A stretch of DNA of 64,000 nt from Aquiluna sp. (GCA_018402685.1 JAGYIJ010000002.1:620001-684000); one strand, 5' to 3'. Numbered from the stretch's first letter, positions 53,228 through 62,126 are shown. The notes: a model not told the origin generated them from the letters alone. A program made the numbers and translations.

Positions 53228-53834
53228 TTTAGAAACCAAGCAAAAGGCTCGTGGCAGAACCAGAACCTTCGATAACGACAAGACCCTGGATGTCGCCATT
53301 CAGAGCTATTGGTCAAAAGGTCCAACTCAGGTCTCGGTCAACGAGATCTGCTCACTAGCGGGCGTCTCCAAGCCATCTCTCTATCGTGAGTTCAAGAATG
53401 AAGACGGGTTGATGGCGGCATCACTCGAGAGGTATACGGATCAAGTGCTCTCTCACGTTCTTGGTTTGCTAAGACAAGACAGAGACTTCCAACAGGTCCT
53501 CGACTCACTAGTCGACTATGCGCTGCGACAACCTACTGAGTCGGCACCAGCCGGTTGCCTCTTTGCCAAAATGAGGCTCGACAAGGCAATTTTGGGACCG
53601 AGAACTAATCAGGTTATTGAGACCTTGCGTGAAAGTGCCATCAGTGCATTTGCAAAGTGGTTAGCCAAAGCAAAAGACCAAGAAGGGGTAGTTATGCCCG
53701 CCTCAATTGCCGTTTCCGCTGCCTATCTGGACGATCAGCTGACTCACTTGGCAAATCGAATGAGTAATGGAGAAAATGTTGATGCATTACGAGGGCAGGC
53801 AAAGATCGCTTTCAGCGTCTTTAAATCTGGCTAA
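53217..53834 (+). CDS. TetR/AcrR-family regulator
   Basis: A 205-residue one-component repressor. The HTH is at about 22-65 (TLDVAIQSYWSKGPTQVSVNEICSLAGVSKPSLYREFKNEDG). The C-terminal half resembles the YxaF-type subgroup (ALRQPTESAPAGCLFAKMRLD). It overlaps the FAS1 gene and is expected to bind the palindrome at 52379-52398. The ligand is unknown. It is in the islet bounded by tRNA-Ser and the 53978 fragment. Confidence 0.88.
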   Translation: METDLETKQKARGRTRTFDNDKTLDVAIQSYWSKGPTQVSVNEICSLAGVSKPSLYREFKNEDGLMAASLERYTDQVLSHVLGLLRQDRDFQQVLDSLVDYALRQPTESAPAGCLFAKMRLDKAILGPRTNQVIETLRESAISAFAKWLAKAKDQEGVVMPASIAVSAAYLDDQLTHLANRMSNGENVDALRGQAKIAFSVFKSG

Positions 53835-53889
53835 GCCAGGACAAGTGAGTGCTCCTTCTCTCCTTAGAACACGTTCCAAGTTCTCCTAA

Positions 53890-53915
53890 ATGGCGTAGAA
53901 AGATGGCGTAGAAAG
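53890..53915. repeat. Tandem 13-base duplication
   Basis: ATGGCGTAGAAAG occurs twice in a row. It lies in the 258-base gap after the TetR gene, close to the tRNA-Ser fragment. It may be slippage or a recombination trace. Nothing else in the gap (53835-54092) looks coding. Confidence 0.6.
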
Positions 53916-53963
53916 TCATTTTGAACTTGCTAACCCCAGTATTTATGCGGGCAAGAGGGCATT

Positions 53964-53989
53964 GGGTCGTTTCACCCATTCTCCGCCAG
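53964..53989 (+). repeat. tRNA-Ser 3'-end fragment (possible attachment site)
   Basis: The last 12 bases (ATTCTCCGCCAG, 53978-53989) are identical to the end of tRNA-Ser, including the CCA, and the preceding 14 bases match at over half of positions and can still form a short T-stem. It has the same orientation as the tRNA. It may be the distal scar of an integration that brought in the FAS1-TetR operon. Confidence 0.5.
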
Positions 53990-54092
53990 TAAATCCTTGG
54001 CTCTAAGGGCCTACGACTCCAAATCGCGGGAGTTGTTGCCCAGCTCTCCGGCTAATCAGAACGAAAGTTAAACACTGCCGATTGGTTGCCTT

Positions 54093-54494
54093 TTACTCAG
54101 AGGCTAAATCTTCCTTTGGCGAGATACCGTAGCGGTTCTCACCCTGATCCGAATCTGAAACCGTAAAGACCAAAATCACTATTGTTCCCAAAATTGGGAC
54201 AAAGCCAATCAGTGCCCACCAACCACTTCGGTTGGTGTCATGCAGGCGCCTAACTAGAGCGGCAAGTGCCGGAACGATGGTTGCAAGTATCCAGATCAAA
54301 CCGACAATGCCGCCACCACCATTAGCAATGAAGCGATCAACATCGCCATCCATTAGGGCAAGATCAATGGCCGCTGCTGCCAGGTTGGTGACCACGAGAA
54401 AGAGCTGGATGTACCAGTACTCAGACCTGCGAGCTCGCCCCTTGAAGTTTCTATAGTTTGCCCAAAACGCCTTTAGCGCTGTTCCAAAACTCAT
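54093..54494 (-). CDS. DUF805 membrane protein
   Basis: A 133-residue inner-membrane protein of the DUF805 (YhaH-like) family. It has the standard N-terminus (FWANYRNFKGRARRSEYW), then four helices with the late motif RRLHDTNRSGWWALIGFVPILGTIVI near 85-112. The function of the family is unknown; it often lies near stress or mobile genes. It is a single gene divergent from the VapBC-like pair. Confidence 0.9.
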   Translation of the reverse strand: MSFGTALKAFWANYRNFKGRARRSEYWYIQLFLVVTNLAAAAIDLALMDGDVDRFIANGGGGIVGLIWILATIVPALAALVRRLHDTNRSGWWALIGFVPILGTIVILVFTVSDSDQGENRYGISPKEDLASE

Positions 54495-54558
54495 CTGGCA
54501 CTCCTCTTCGCTGTTTCATGAACCCTAACTTGCGAACGCAATTGCATGCACAGTTGTA

Positions 54559-54589
54559 AGTGTTGCACTTTAGCTCTTAGTGCTACACT
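54559..54589 (+). promoter_or_regulatory. Paired operator sites upstream of the VapBC-like genes
   Basis: Two AGTG-NNN-CACT palindromes (54559-54569 and 54579-54589) are exactly 20 bases apart, about two helical turns, and end seven bases before the antitoxin start. This spacing is typical for antitoxin or toxin-antitoxin complexes binding cooperatively to shut their own promoter. Inferred from position and symmetry. Confidence 0.6.
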
Positions 54590-54595
54590 TTTCCC

Positions 54596-54865
54596 ATGCC
54601 AACCACTAGACCTCGCCACATGATCACCGAGACTGATGAGCTCGGTGAGGCATTAGAGAAAGCTGCCAAGATCTGGCCCGAACTTGCCGGACAGCGAACT
54701 CAACTCTTGCGCCGGATCTTGGAAGTCGGTTCCGAGCAAATCGAACAAAGGGCTAACGAGGCAAAGAGCGAAAGACTCAAGCAAATCGAAAACCTTGCGG
54801 GAGCCCTCAGTGGCGTATGGCCAGCAAGCTGGCGTGAAGAGTTGGCGGCAGATTGGCCGAGATAG
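54596..54865 (+). CDS. Putative antitoxin of a VapC-type pair
   Basis: An 89-residue acidic-to-basic protein. The N-terminus (MPTTRPRHMITETDELGEALEKAA) could form a short DNA-binding beta-ribbon and helix, as in RHH antitoxins, and the rest is helical and would wrap the toxin. I cannot match it to a named antitoxin family. It overlaps the PIN toxin gene by 13 bases, which is the main evidence, together with the operator pair upstream. Confidence 0.7.
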   Translation: MPTTRPRHMITETDELGEALEKAAKIWPELAGQRTQLLRRILEVGSEQIEQRANEAKSERLKQIENLAGALSGVWPASWREELAADWPR

Positions 54866-55251
54866 TTGTTCTTGATGCAAGTGCCCTGATCGCACTTCTC
54901 TCTAGTGACGATTCGCATCACGAGTGGGCGGTAAGAATGTTTCTTGACACCACTGCCTGGCAGTTTCAAATGAGTGTTCTCAACCAGGCCGAAGCTATGG
55001 TTCACCCCACTCGAGCTGGCAAGCAAGAGCAGTTTCTTGAGGCCATCAAAAATCTTCGAATCGAGATTGCTCCGGTTGAAGCATCAGATGGGGTTGAGAT
55101 TGCCAAGATTCGTGCGGAGACCAACTTGAGAATGCCAGATGCACTGGTGCTGCATCAGGTCATCAAGGTTGATGGAGCCATTGCCACAACCGACAAGGAG
55201 CTGGCACAAGAAGCACGTGCCAGGTCCGTTCGGGTTTTTCAGCCGAACTAG
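54853..55251 (+). CDS. PIN-domain toxin (VapC-like)
   Basis: A 132-residue PIN-domain ribonuclease. Acidic active-site residues are in place: the first Asp in VVLDASALIALL near 8, Glu in LNQAEAMVHP near 46, Asp in RMPDALVLH near 97 and Asp in IATTDKELA near 116. It would cleave an RNA, often tRNA or rRNA. Start at TTG 54853, inside the antitoxin 3' end. It ends six bases before pntB, which runs the other way. Confidence 0.88.
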   Translation: MAEIVVLDASALIALLSSDDSHHEWAVRMFLDTTAWQFQMSVLNQAEAMVHPTRAGKQEQFLEAIKNLRIEIAPVEASDGVEIAKIRAETNLRMPDALVLHQVIKVDGAIATTDKELAQEARARSVRVFQPN

Positions 55252-55257
55252 CCGTGA

Positions 55258-56655
55258 CTAGAGGGCGTTTAGAATCTCGCCGACCTTGTCCTTGGCATCA
55301 CCAAAGAGCATCTTGGTGTTTGGCTTATAGAACAGTGGGTTGGAAACACCTGCGTAGCCAGAAGCCATAGAGCGCTTGAACACGATCACGTTCTCCGCTT
55401 CCCAGACCTTTAGCACCGGCATGCCAGCAATCGGGCTGCCGGGGTTCTCGGTGGCAGCAGGGTTCACGGTGTCATTGGCTCCAATGACCAGGACAACTGC
55501 GGTTGATGCCAGGTCGTCATTGATTTCGTCCATTTCTAGAACGATGTCGTAGGGAACCTTGGCTTCAGCCAGAAGCACGTTCATGTGGCCTGGGAGGCGA
55601 CCAGCAACCGGGTGAATACCAAAGCGCACGTTCACACCCTTCTCGCGAAGCTTCTTTGCAAGCTCTGCAACTGGGTATTGAGCCTGGGCAACGGCCATGC
55701 CGTAGCCGGGGGTGATGACAACGCTCTTGGCACCATTCAGTAGCTGTGCGACAGCGGCGGCATCAATCTCGGTGTGCTCGCCGGTCTCTTCTTCTTCGCC
55801 AGAGGGTGCTTCGATACCGTAGCCGCCAAAGATCACGGAGATAAAGGAGCGGTTCATCGCACGGCACATGATGTAGGAGAGGTAGGCACCCGAAGAACCA
55901 ACCAGTGCACCAACCACGATCAGCAGGTCGTTGCTGAGCAAGAATCCAACTGCCGCAGCCGCCCAACCCGAGTAGCTGTTGAGCATCGAGACCACCACCG
56001 GCATGTCTCCGCCACCAATGGAGGCCACGAGGTGCCAACCGAGCGCCAGCGCCAGAACCGTAACGGCAATCAGCAGACCGAGTTGAGGGGTGATGACGTA
56101 GGCGACCGTGAGTGCGAAGAATCCAACAAGAGCGCCGAGGTTCAAAAGGTTTCTGCCTGGCAAGATCAGTGGCTTAGAGGACATCTTGGCCGAGAGCTTG
56201 AGGTAGGCAACAATCGAACCGGTGAAGGTGATGCCACCGATAAATACCCCTGCGAACACTTCCGCGTTGAAGACACCGGCCAGCTCCGCCGAGAGTTCCT
56301 TAGGGTTCAGGGCGCCGTTCCAGCCAACCAAAACTGCGGTCAGGCCCACGAAGCTGTGGAAGAGCGCGATCAGTTCGGGGATGCCCGTCATCGGCACCTT
56401 CTTGGCACGCCACAGACCAATGCCGGCACCCGCGATGAGAGCCAGTACCAACAGCACAGCTCCGCGTGCGGTTTCATCGGTCCATTCGCCTGACAGAGTG
56501 AGCCAAATGGTCGCCGACAGTGCAATGGCCATGCCGGCCATGCCGTAGCGGATGCCGGCTTTGCCGGTCTCGTGCTTGCTGAGGCCTGCAAGGCTCATGA
56601 TGAATAGAAGGGCAGCTGCGACATAGGCAGCGTTTGCAACGGCTACTGCAGTCAT
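55258..56655 (-). CDS. pntB: NAD(P)+ transhydrogenase subunit beta
   Basis: The proton-translocating transhydrogenase beta subunit, 465 residues. About nine membrane helices (1-270) are followed by the soluble NADP-binding domain III with [17 protein letters not shown] near 315 and [21 protein letters not shown] near 345. It transfers hydride from NADH to NADP+ using the proton gradient. It overlaps the alpha gene stop by one base (TAATG). Intact. Confidence 0.95.
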   Translation of the reverse strand: MTAVAVANAAYVAAALLFIMSLAGLSKHETGKAGIRYGMAGMAIALSATIWLTLSGEWTDETARGAVLLVLALIAGAGIGLWRAKKVPMTGIPELIALFHSFVGLTAVLVGWNGALNPKELSAELAGVFNAEVFAGVFIGGITFTGSIVAYLKLSAKMSSKPLILPGRNLLNLGALVGFFALTVAYVITPQLGLLIAVTVLALALGWHLVASIGGGDMPVVVSMLNSYSGWAAAAVGFLLSNDLLIVVGALVGSSGAYLSYIMCRAMNRSFISVIFGGYGIEAPSGEEEETGEHTEIDAAAVAQLLNGAKSVVITPGYGMAVAQAQYPVAELAKKLREKGVNVRFGIHPVAGRLPGHMNVLLAEAKVPYDIVLEMDEINDDLASTAVVLVIGANDTVNPAATENPGSPIAGMPVLKVWEAENVIVFKRSMASGYAGVSNPLFYKPNTKMLFGDAKDKVGEILNAL

Positions 56656-58188
56656 TACTGGTCTCCCTTCGTGAACATCTTGAGCATTCGGCGGGTGACC
56701 GCAAAGCCACCAAAGACGTTGATGCTGGCTATCAGCACGCCAATCGCAGCCAGAATCTGAACCGCCAGCAACGTGTCGGTGATCTGCAAAATAGCCGCCA
56801 CCACGATGATGCCCGAGATGGCATTGGTGATGCTCATCAGTGGGGTGTGGAGAGCGTGGTGGACCTTACCGATCACGTAGAAGCCGATCACTATTGAAAG
56901 CATCAGCACCAAGAAGTGCTGAGGCAGTGGTGGTGGCGCAAAGGAAATCAAACCGACAAATGCCGCCATGCCCGCGGCAATCAAAGCGCCTCTGGTGTTG
57001 CCGGACATCTTCTTTTTCTCTGGCATCGGCTCTGGCTCTGCCTTGGCCAGCCGGAGCGGCCGAGACCTGAACCGGTGGTGGTGGCCAGGTAATTTCGCCA
57101 GATTTGACCACGGTCACCGCGCGCTGAACCACGTCCTTGAAATCAAGGGTGAGCTTGCCGTTCTTCTTTGGTGTCAAGAGCTTCAACAGGTTCACCAGGT
57201 TGGTTCCATAGAGCTGAGAGGACTGAGCCGGCAACCGGGAAGGCAGGTCGGTGTAGCCAAGAATGGTGACGCCGTTCTTAGTCACAATCTTCTTGCCAGC
57301 AACAGAGCCTGCAACATTGCCGCCCTGGGCTGCAGCCATGTCCACGATTACGCTGCCGGGCTTCATCAAAGAAACATCCTTGGCAGTAATGAGCTTTGGA
57401 GCTGGCCTTCCTGGGATCAAGGCGGTGGTGATGATGATGTCAACATCCATGGCCTGCTCGGTGTAGATGTCAGCTGCCCTTTGGTTGTAGGCCTTGCTGG
57501 TCTCTTTGGCGTAGCCATCGCTGGACTGCATGGTTTCTTCAACCTCGACAGGCAGATACTCGCCACCAATTGACTTGACCTGGTCGGCAACCTCTGGTCT
57601 TGGGTCAGTAGCTCGAACAATCGCTCCCAGGCTTGAGGCGGAACCGATGGCGGCAAGACCTGCAACACCAGCTCCTGCGACCAAAACCTTGGCGGGTGCA
57701 ACCTTGCCCGCAGCGGTGACCTGACCGGTGAAGAAGCGGCCAAACTCGTGTGCTGCTTCAACAACCGCGCGGTAACCGGCGATGTTTGCCATTGAGCTCA
57801 AAACATCCATGGACTGAGCGCGAGAGATTCTTGGAACCGCATCCATAGCCAGGGCTGTCACGCCCTGCTTGGAAAGGGCTGTTAGCAATTCAGGGTTTAG
57901 CGCAGGGCTCAAAACGCCCACAATAATTGCACCCTTTTTGAGTCTCTTGATCTCAGTGGGGGTGGGTGCATTCACCTTTAGAACAATGTCGGACTTCCAG
58001 GTAGTGGTGGCCGCCGCGATCTTGGCGCCGGCATCAACGTATGCGGCATCTGGGAAGGATGCCTTCGCACCCGCACCCTTTTCAACAACGACCTGGTAAC
58101 CAAGTGAAACAATGACCTTCACGGTCTCGGGGGTGGCGGCAACTCGAGACTCAGCCTGTTGCTCAGCAACAACTCCAATAATCGACAC
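56655..58188 (-). CDS. pntA: NAD(P)+ transhydrogenase subunit alpha, frame broken once
   Basis: The full-length alpha subunit, about 510 residues: NAD-binding domain I ([18 protein letters not shown]; nucleotide motif [15 protein letters not shown] near 170; the RQD-like loop is in [16 protein letters not shown]) plus the C-terminal membrane part ([40 protein letters not shown]). The two are in different frames here and join through [17 protein letters not shown] if one base is removed from the GG at 57047-57048. A natural split into two genes, as in many actinobacteria, is possible, but the linker read-through favours one broken gene. Confidence 0.88.
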
Positions 58189-58311
58189 AAAGCTCCTTAC
58201 GCAATGTCATCTCTCAACTTGATTCCTTAGCTGAGGATTCCCTGAAAACAGTATCGCCAGAGCGACCATTTGTGCTGACTAGGCGGAGATTCATCAGTCG
58301 TGCAACACAAA

Positions 58312-58329
58312 GTAAGGATTTTTCCTTAC
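58312..58329 (+). promoter_or_regulatory. Operator-like palindrome of the prlF-yhaV pair
   Basis: Perfect 7-base arms GTAAGGA and TCCTTAC around TTTT, ending nine bases before the antitoxin start at 58339. AbrB-like antitoxins of this family repress their own promoters; this is the likely site. Confidence 0.6.
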
Positions 58330-58338
58330 AATATAGTC

Positions 58339-58644
58339 ATGGCAAAGATTGAAAACTCCGCAAAGCTCACCTCGAAAAGCCAGACCACAGTCCCGCTGGC
58401 AGTTCGCAAGGCGCTATCGGTGGGTCCAGAGGATCGCATTGTGTTCACCATCCTCGATGGCGGCAAGGTTGAGGTGCGAAAGGCTGAACAGTCCGACACC
58501 GATCCGGTTATCCGCAAGTACCTCGCCTTCCTAGAGGCTGACATGCTCAAGCACCCGCAGAAGCTGAATCCGATTGAAGCTGATCCTGGAATGAGGAAAC
58601 TGCTGTCAGGTGTTGAAACCGAAGACTTCGACCTGAGTAAATGA
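58339..58644 (+). CDS. prlF: PrlF-like antitoxin (AbrB-fold)
   Basis: A 101-residue antitoxin. The swapped-hairpin AbrB/SpoVT domain is at the N-terminus (AKLTSKSQTTVPLAVRKALSVGPEDRIVFTILDGGKVEVRKAE). The C-terminal part (about 60-101) would bind the toxin. The ATG at 58339 is preferred because the family begins MAKIxxx here; the open frame upstream contains the operator. The YhaV-like toxin gene follows one base after the stop. Confidence 0.87.
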   Translation: MAKIENSAKLTSKSQTTVPLAVRKALSVGPEDRIVFTILDGGKVEVRKAEQSDTDPVIRKYLAFLEADMLKHPQKLNPIEADPGMRKLLSGVETEDFDLSK

Positions 58645-58645
58645 A

Positions 58646-59101
58646 TTGAGCTTCCAGCGTTACAACGGTTGGCTGCTCCTGGCCCACCCGCACTTCGAAG
58701 ACCAGTGGGCCAAACTCTCCAACGAGGTGAGAAAGCTCGCGGCTAAAGACCCCGCCAATTACCGCTCACACCAAAAGACAAAGCGGCTAGCGACTTTGGA
58801 AAAGCTGATGTTCGAGGTGATTCCCCAGGACCCGGCAAATCGCCTTTGGCGGCAGGGCACAAGTTTGGGTGAGGAGAATCGAGCTTGGAAGAGGGCAAAG
58901 TTCGCCCAGCAATATCGACTGTTCTTTCGCTACGACTCTGCAGCAAAAATCATCATCTACGGCTGGATCAATGATGAAAGCACTCTTCGCGCCAGGCAAA
59001 GCAAAACCGATTCCTACCGGATATTTAGGAAGATGCTTGAGCAAGGGAATCCACCAAGTAACTGGGATGAACTTTTGGACGCCAGTAACTTCTTGGACTA
59101 G
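58646..59101 (+). CDS. yhaV: YhaV-like RNase toxin
   Basis: A 151-residue RelE-superfamily toxin of the YhaV type. It matches the family from WLLLAHPHFEDQWAKL at the start through the RLWRQGTSLGEENRAWKRAKFAQQYRLFFRYD block near 75-106 to IIYGWINDESTLRARQSKTDSYRIFRKML, with basic and Arg residues of the active site present. It acts as a ribosome-associated or free endoribonuclease and is neutralised by PrlF. Starts at TTG 58646. Overlaps the next, convergent gene by four bases. Confidence 0.88.
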   Translation: MSFQRYNGWLLLAHPHFEDQWAKLSNEVRKLAAKDPANYRSHQKTKRLATLEKLMFEVIPQDPANRLWRQGTSLGEENRAWKRAKFAQQYRLFFRYDSAAKIIIYGWINDESTLRARQSKTDSYRIFRKMLEQGNPPSNWDELLDASNFLD

Positions 59102-59541
59102 GCAAGCCTCAAGGTGAGGACGTACTGACCACCACCGGGGTTCAGTGAAGTCTCGAACTTCAAATTGGGTTCTAGCCTGGAGAGCCGATCCAATAGCCAA
59201 CTAGAAGCCTGCTCGCCATCGTTCAAATCGGGGCAGCGAGCAATGATCTCTCGACCACCCTTTTTTCTCAGTCGCTCGACTGTCTCAAAGATTGGTGATG
59301 GGTCGACAACAAAGATGTCCTTTGACCATGGCACCGCCGGCGAGATTTTGCCCTTCATGGTGTTGCACTGCCTGTGAGCTAGGCGCTCAACGTAATCGGC
59401 ACCCTTTTTGACCCTGATTGCCCCATAGCTATCAACGCTTGGTCCAAGATCATGATTTACGGATAGGTCTTGATCTACCTCTCGGTCACACAACCAGCAA
59501 ATCCAGTTGTCCTTTTGTCCGACTTCGTTGAGATCGCTCAC
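59098..59541 (-). CDS. HNH-like zinc-binding protein of unknown function
   Basis: A 147-residue protein with a Cys-Cys...His...His-x-x-Cys arrangement: ICWLCDREVD near 15-22, VNHDLGPSVD near 29 and LAHRQCNTMKG near 55-62. This is the pattern of HNH nuclease or recombination-type zinc folds (WICxxC ... HxxPxS ... AHxxCN). The C-terminal half (80-147) has no known domain. A nuclease function is possible but not shown; the Asn of the HNH motif is present in CNTMKG. Confidence 0.55.
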   Translation of the reverse strand: MSDLNEVGQKDNWICWLCDREVDQDLSVNHDLGPSVDSYGAIRVKKGADYVERLAHRQCNTMKGKISPAVPWSKDIFVVDPSPIFETVERLRKKGGREIIARCPDLNDGEQASSWLLDRLSRLEPNLKFETSLNPGGGQYVLTLRLA

Positions 59542-59550
59542 TTGCGAAGA

Positions 59551-59820
59551 CTACTGGTCTTTGTTTTTGTTGCGGTTGAAGAACTTCTTGAGTCTGGCGA
59601 CGATTCGCTCGAGGCCCTGCATGCCCTGCTGGTTCAGCTCTCTGGCCCACTTAATCTCAAGGGCCAAAATCGAGGTGCCAAGGAATATGAACAGTAGTCC
59701 TGGCCCTGGGGTCACCAGCATCACTAGCCCCATGATTAGAAGAACAAAGCCAATGACCATGACTAGGGCCCAGCGAATCGGGTGAGGGAGTTTGCCCAGG
59801 AAGGCCTTTAGCTTTTCCAT
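59551..59820 (-). CDS. PGPGW-type small transmembrane protein
   Basis: An 89-residue protein of the TIGR02611/PGPGW family. Two helices flank the signature TPGPGLLFIFLGTSILALE near 36-54. The C-terminus is very basic (KKFFNRNKNKDQ). The family is found throughout actinobacteria with unknown function. It follows the LON-domain gene by about 75 bases. Confidence 0.85.
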   Translation of the reverse strand: MEKLKAFLGKLPHPIRWALVMVIGFVLLIMGLVMLVTPGPGLLFIFLGTSILALEIKWARELNQQGMQGLERIVARLKKFFNRNKNKDQ

Positions 59821-59894
59821 TACTACCTCAAATCCCTTGTCGCTGCGTCATCCCTTGCCATAATCATAGAAGCGTCTGGGAGTCAGCTGAAAGG

Positions 59895-60536
59895 CTAGCT
59901 CTCACCATCGAAGTCTTGCTCCATGGTGCTCATCATTTGCTCGAGCGACTTGTTGCCCTCATTGACTATCTCGTTGGTCTTCGCGATTAGCTCTTCTGCG
60001 GATTGCGAAGCGAGTAGATCGATTTGATCCAGCTGGCCAACCGGCAGCACTCCTGCCAGCTGCCAGCAGGCGTCCATTGGGTCATCACTGAACTCGACGT
60101 CTGCCCCAAACTGCAAATCACCAAACTCGCTCGCGAACGCGAGCAGTCTTCTCACCTTGGTTTCCAAGTGAACCCTGGCCGGCATCAGGTTGTCATCCCA
60201 AATCAAATTCGGCAGGAAATCAATGTCCGCAATCGGATAGGGGTCATCGGGTAGCCAGGCGTTCACCCGGAATCGTTTTGAGCCAACCGATTGCAAACCA
60301 TAGAACTCTTCGGTGGTGCCGATTTCTATAACGCTGGCGATCGTGCCGATGTCCATGCGCTTTTCTCCCCCACCAACCTCTTGACCGCGCTCAATCAAGA
60401 CCACGCCAAACTCAGGAGTCTCTTCACCAAGCAAATCGCCCAAGAGCTTTAGGTAGCGCTCTTCAAAGATGCGCAGGTTCAACGGCATCGCAGGCATCAA
60501 TACAGACCCAAGCGGGAACATCGGCATCACGGCCAT
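59895..60536 (-). CDS. LON-substrate-binding-domain protein
   Basis: A 213-residue protein with only the N-terminal LON domain, without ATPase or protease. Typical features are MPMFPLGSVLMPAMPLNLRIFEERYLKLL at the start, GVVLIERGQEVGG near 48 and GSKRFRVNAWLPDDPYPIADI near 85. These stand-alone proteins are widespread in actinobacteria; their role is unclear. The ATG at 60536 is used because the family begins here and it lies five bases after the DUF427 stop; the frame is open to 60584. Confidence 0.85.
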   Translation of the reverse strand: MAVMPMFPLGSVLMPAMPLNLRIFEERYLKLLGDLLGEETPEFGVVLIERGQEVGGGEKRMDIGTIASVIEIGTTEEFYGLQSVGSKRFRVNAWLPDDPYPIADIDFLPNLIWDDNLMPARVHLETKVRRLLAFASEFGDLQFGADVEFSDDPMDACWQLAGVLPVGQLDQIDLLASQSAEELIAKTNEIVNEGNKSLEQMMSTMEQDFDGES

Positions 60537-60540
60537 TTGC

Positions 60541-61017
60541 TCACCAACCCCAGGTTCCTGGAGCGCCCTTGAAAGGGCCAACAATATTGCTGGTTATCCA
60601 GCTGCCATAGAAATCGCCCTCTTGGGCCTGAACAACCTCATCGCCAACCATGCACTTATCAACCTTGCTGGCATAGAGTGCGACCTTGCCCTCAAGGGAC
60701 TCAAAGCCCTTGGTTGGGTTTTCATAGGTCCAGGCCGCTCTTGGGATTCGTTCTCCATTGACCACCAGGTCAAAATAGTTTGCCGCACCCTTGAACTCGC
60801 AATAGCTCTGACCGGAAACCGGAACCAGCACTCCCTCAGCGAAGTCCTTGATTGGTAGGTAATAGCTTGGCGGGTGTGAGGTCTCTAGCACTCGAACAGC
60901 CTGGTTGGTGGACACGAGCTGCTGCCCCAAGTGAGTAACAGAGATGTGTTCAGAAACTGGCTCAACTTTTGGAGGCCTGGGGTAGTCCCAGACCGACTCC
61001 ATTTCCCTCTGTCCCAT
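60541..61017 (-). CDS. DUF427-domain protein
   Basis: A 158-residue protein with one DUF427 domain: WDYPRPPKVEP at the N-terminus, SHPPSYYLPIKDF near 47, SYCEFKGAANYFDL near 71, and WTYENPTKGFESLEGKVALYASKVDK near 95. These beta-rich proteins are cytosolic, with nucleotidyltransferase-like annotation in some databases. An in-frame ATG at 61002 is an alternative start. It is probably co-transcribed with the LON-domain gene. Confidence 0.87.
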   Translation of the reverse strand: MGQREMESVWDYPRPPKVEPVSEHISVTHLGQQLVSTNQAVRVLETSHPPSYYLPIKDFAEGVLVPVSGQSYCEFKGAANYFDLVVNGERIPRAAWTYENPTKGFESLEGKVALYASKVDKCMVGDEVVQAQEGDFYGSWITSNIVGPFKGAPGTWGW

Positions 61018-61052
61018 TACCTCAACCCTAAGTCAATGATCGGAGTCGGGAT

Positions 61053-62126
61053 TTAGTTTTTGCCAACCAACTCTCTGAGAAGTCCAACCAAACCAGCAAC
61101 ATCTTCTTCCTCGGTGTCCCAAGCACACATCAACCTGACCTGACCGGTTGCTTGGTTCCAGATGTAGAAGCGGTACTCGGCCTGCAGTGCCTCGGTAATC
61201 TCCGCGGGGAATATCGGGAAAACAGCATTGGCCTCAGCGGTATTTGGAATTGAGATACCGGGGTGAGACTGAGCGATCTCCATAACCTCGGAATAAAGCT
61301 TTTGAGCCATAGCGTTGGCCTTTTTAGCATTGGCGAGAGCCAATGCTGCGTCGTTCTCGAACAGTGCATTTAGCTGAGCGGAGAAGAATCGCATCTTGGA
61401 GGCTAGCTGCATCGAGGTCTTGCGCAGAAACGGCATTGCCTCGGCAAGTTCTTTGCCTCTTGGGGTGCTGGCATTGGTGACAATCACGGCCTCAGCCGCC
61501 ATCGCACCAATCTTGGTGCCACCAAGTGAAACTAGGTCAACTCCAACATCGGTGGTGAACTCCTTGAAGCTCTTGCCAAGAGCTGCTGCGGCATTTGATA
61601 AACGAGCACCATCTAGATGCAGCAGCATGCCATTGGCATGAGCTAGATCTGCGAGCGCCGCTATCTCCTCGGGCTGATAGACCGTGCCCATCTCGGTGGT
61701 CTGGGTGATGCTGATAACGGTTGCTTGCGCTCGGTGGACAAAGCCAACATCAAAGATCTGGCTCTGGGCTGCCTCGACGCTGAGCTTGCCGTCCTCGGTT
61801 GGCACGGTCCAGAGCTTGAGCCCGGCCATCTTCTCTGGTGCACCACCCTCATCAACGTGGATGTGGGCACTCTCAACGCAGATAACCGCTTCCCAGCGCT
61901 TGGTGGCGGCCTGCAGGGCCACAACGTTTGCACCGGTGCCATTGAAGACAGGGAAGCCAACGGCATCTTTGCCAAACAGTTCTTTGACAACCTCGTTGAA
62001 GCGCTCGGTCTCACTGTCCTCGCCATAGGCGACCTCGTGACCCGGGTTCACCTCAGCCATGCGAGCTAGGACTTCAGGGTGAACACCTGCGTAGTTATCA
62101 CTTGCGAAACCGCGCTTGTTTTTCAA
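61053..62126 (-). CDS. ltaE: Low-specificity L-threonine aldolase
   Basis: A fold-type I PLP enzyme, 357 residues, splitting threonine to glycine and acetaldehyde. The PLP-binding lysine is in SLGGTKIGAM near 206, the Asp that contacts the pyridine in LHLDGARLSNAAAAL near 172, and the N-terminal SDNYAGVHPEVLARM is typical. It overlaps the Lrp regulator's stop by four bases, so both are in one operon and the regulator may respond to its amino acid. Confidence 0.9.
   Translation of the reverse strand: MKNKRGFASDNYAGVHPEVLARMAEVNPGHEVAYGEDSETERFNEVVKELFGKDAVGFPVFNGTGANVVALQAATKRWEAVICVESAHIHVDEGGAPEKMAGLKLWTVPTEDGKLSVEAAQSQIFDVGFVHRAQATVISITQTTEMGTVYQPEEIAALADLAHANGMLLHLDGARLSNAAAALGKSFKEFTTDVGVDLVSLGGTKIGAMAAEAVIVTNASTPRGKELAEAMPFLRKTSMQLASKMRFFSAQLNALFENDAALALANAKKANAMAQKLYSEVMEIAQSHPGISIPNTAEANAVFPIFPAEITEALQAEYRFYIWNQATGQVRLMCAWDTEEEDVAGLVGLLRELVGKN

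Noticed and set aside
56866-57026. Natural split of pntA into two overlapping genes
   Set aside because: The 160-base overlap of frames makes an implausible protein on one side, while a one-base change gives a continuous linker; kept as a broken single gene, though the split remains possible.
59098-59541. Confident HNH endonuclease call
   Set aside because: The Cys/His pattern fits, but the catalytic histidine context is incomplete and nothing nearby supports a nuclease system; left as HNH-like.
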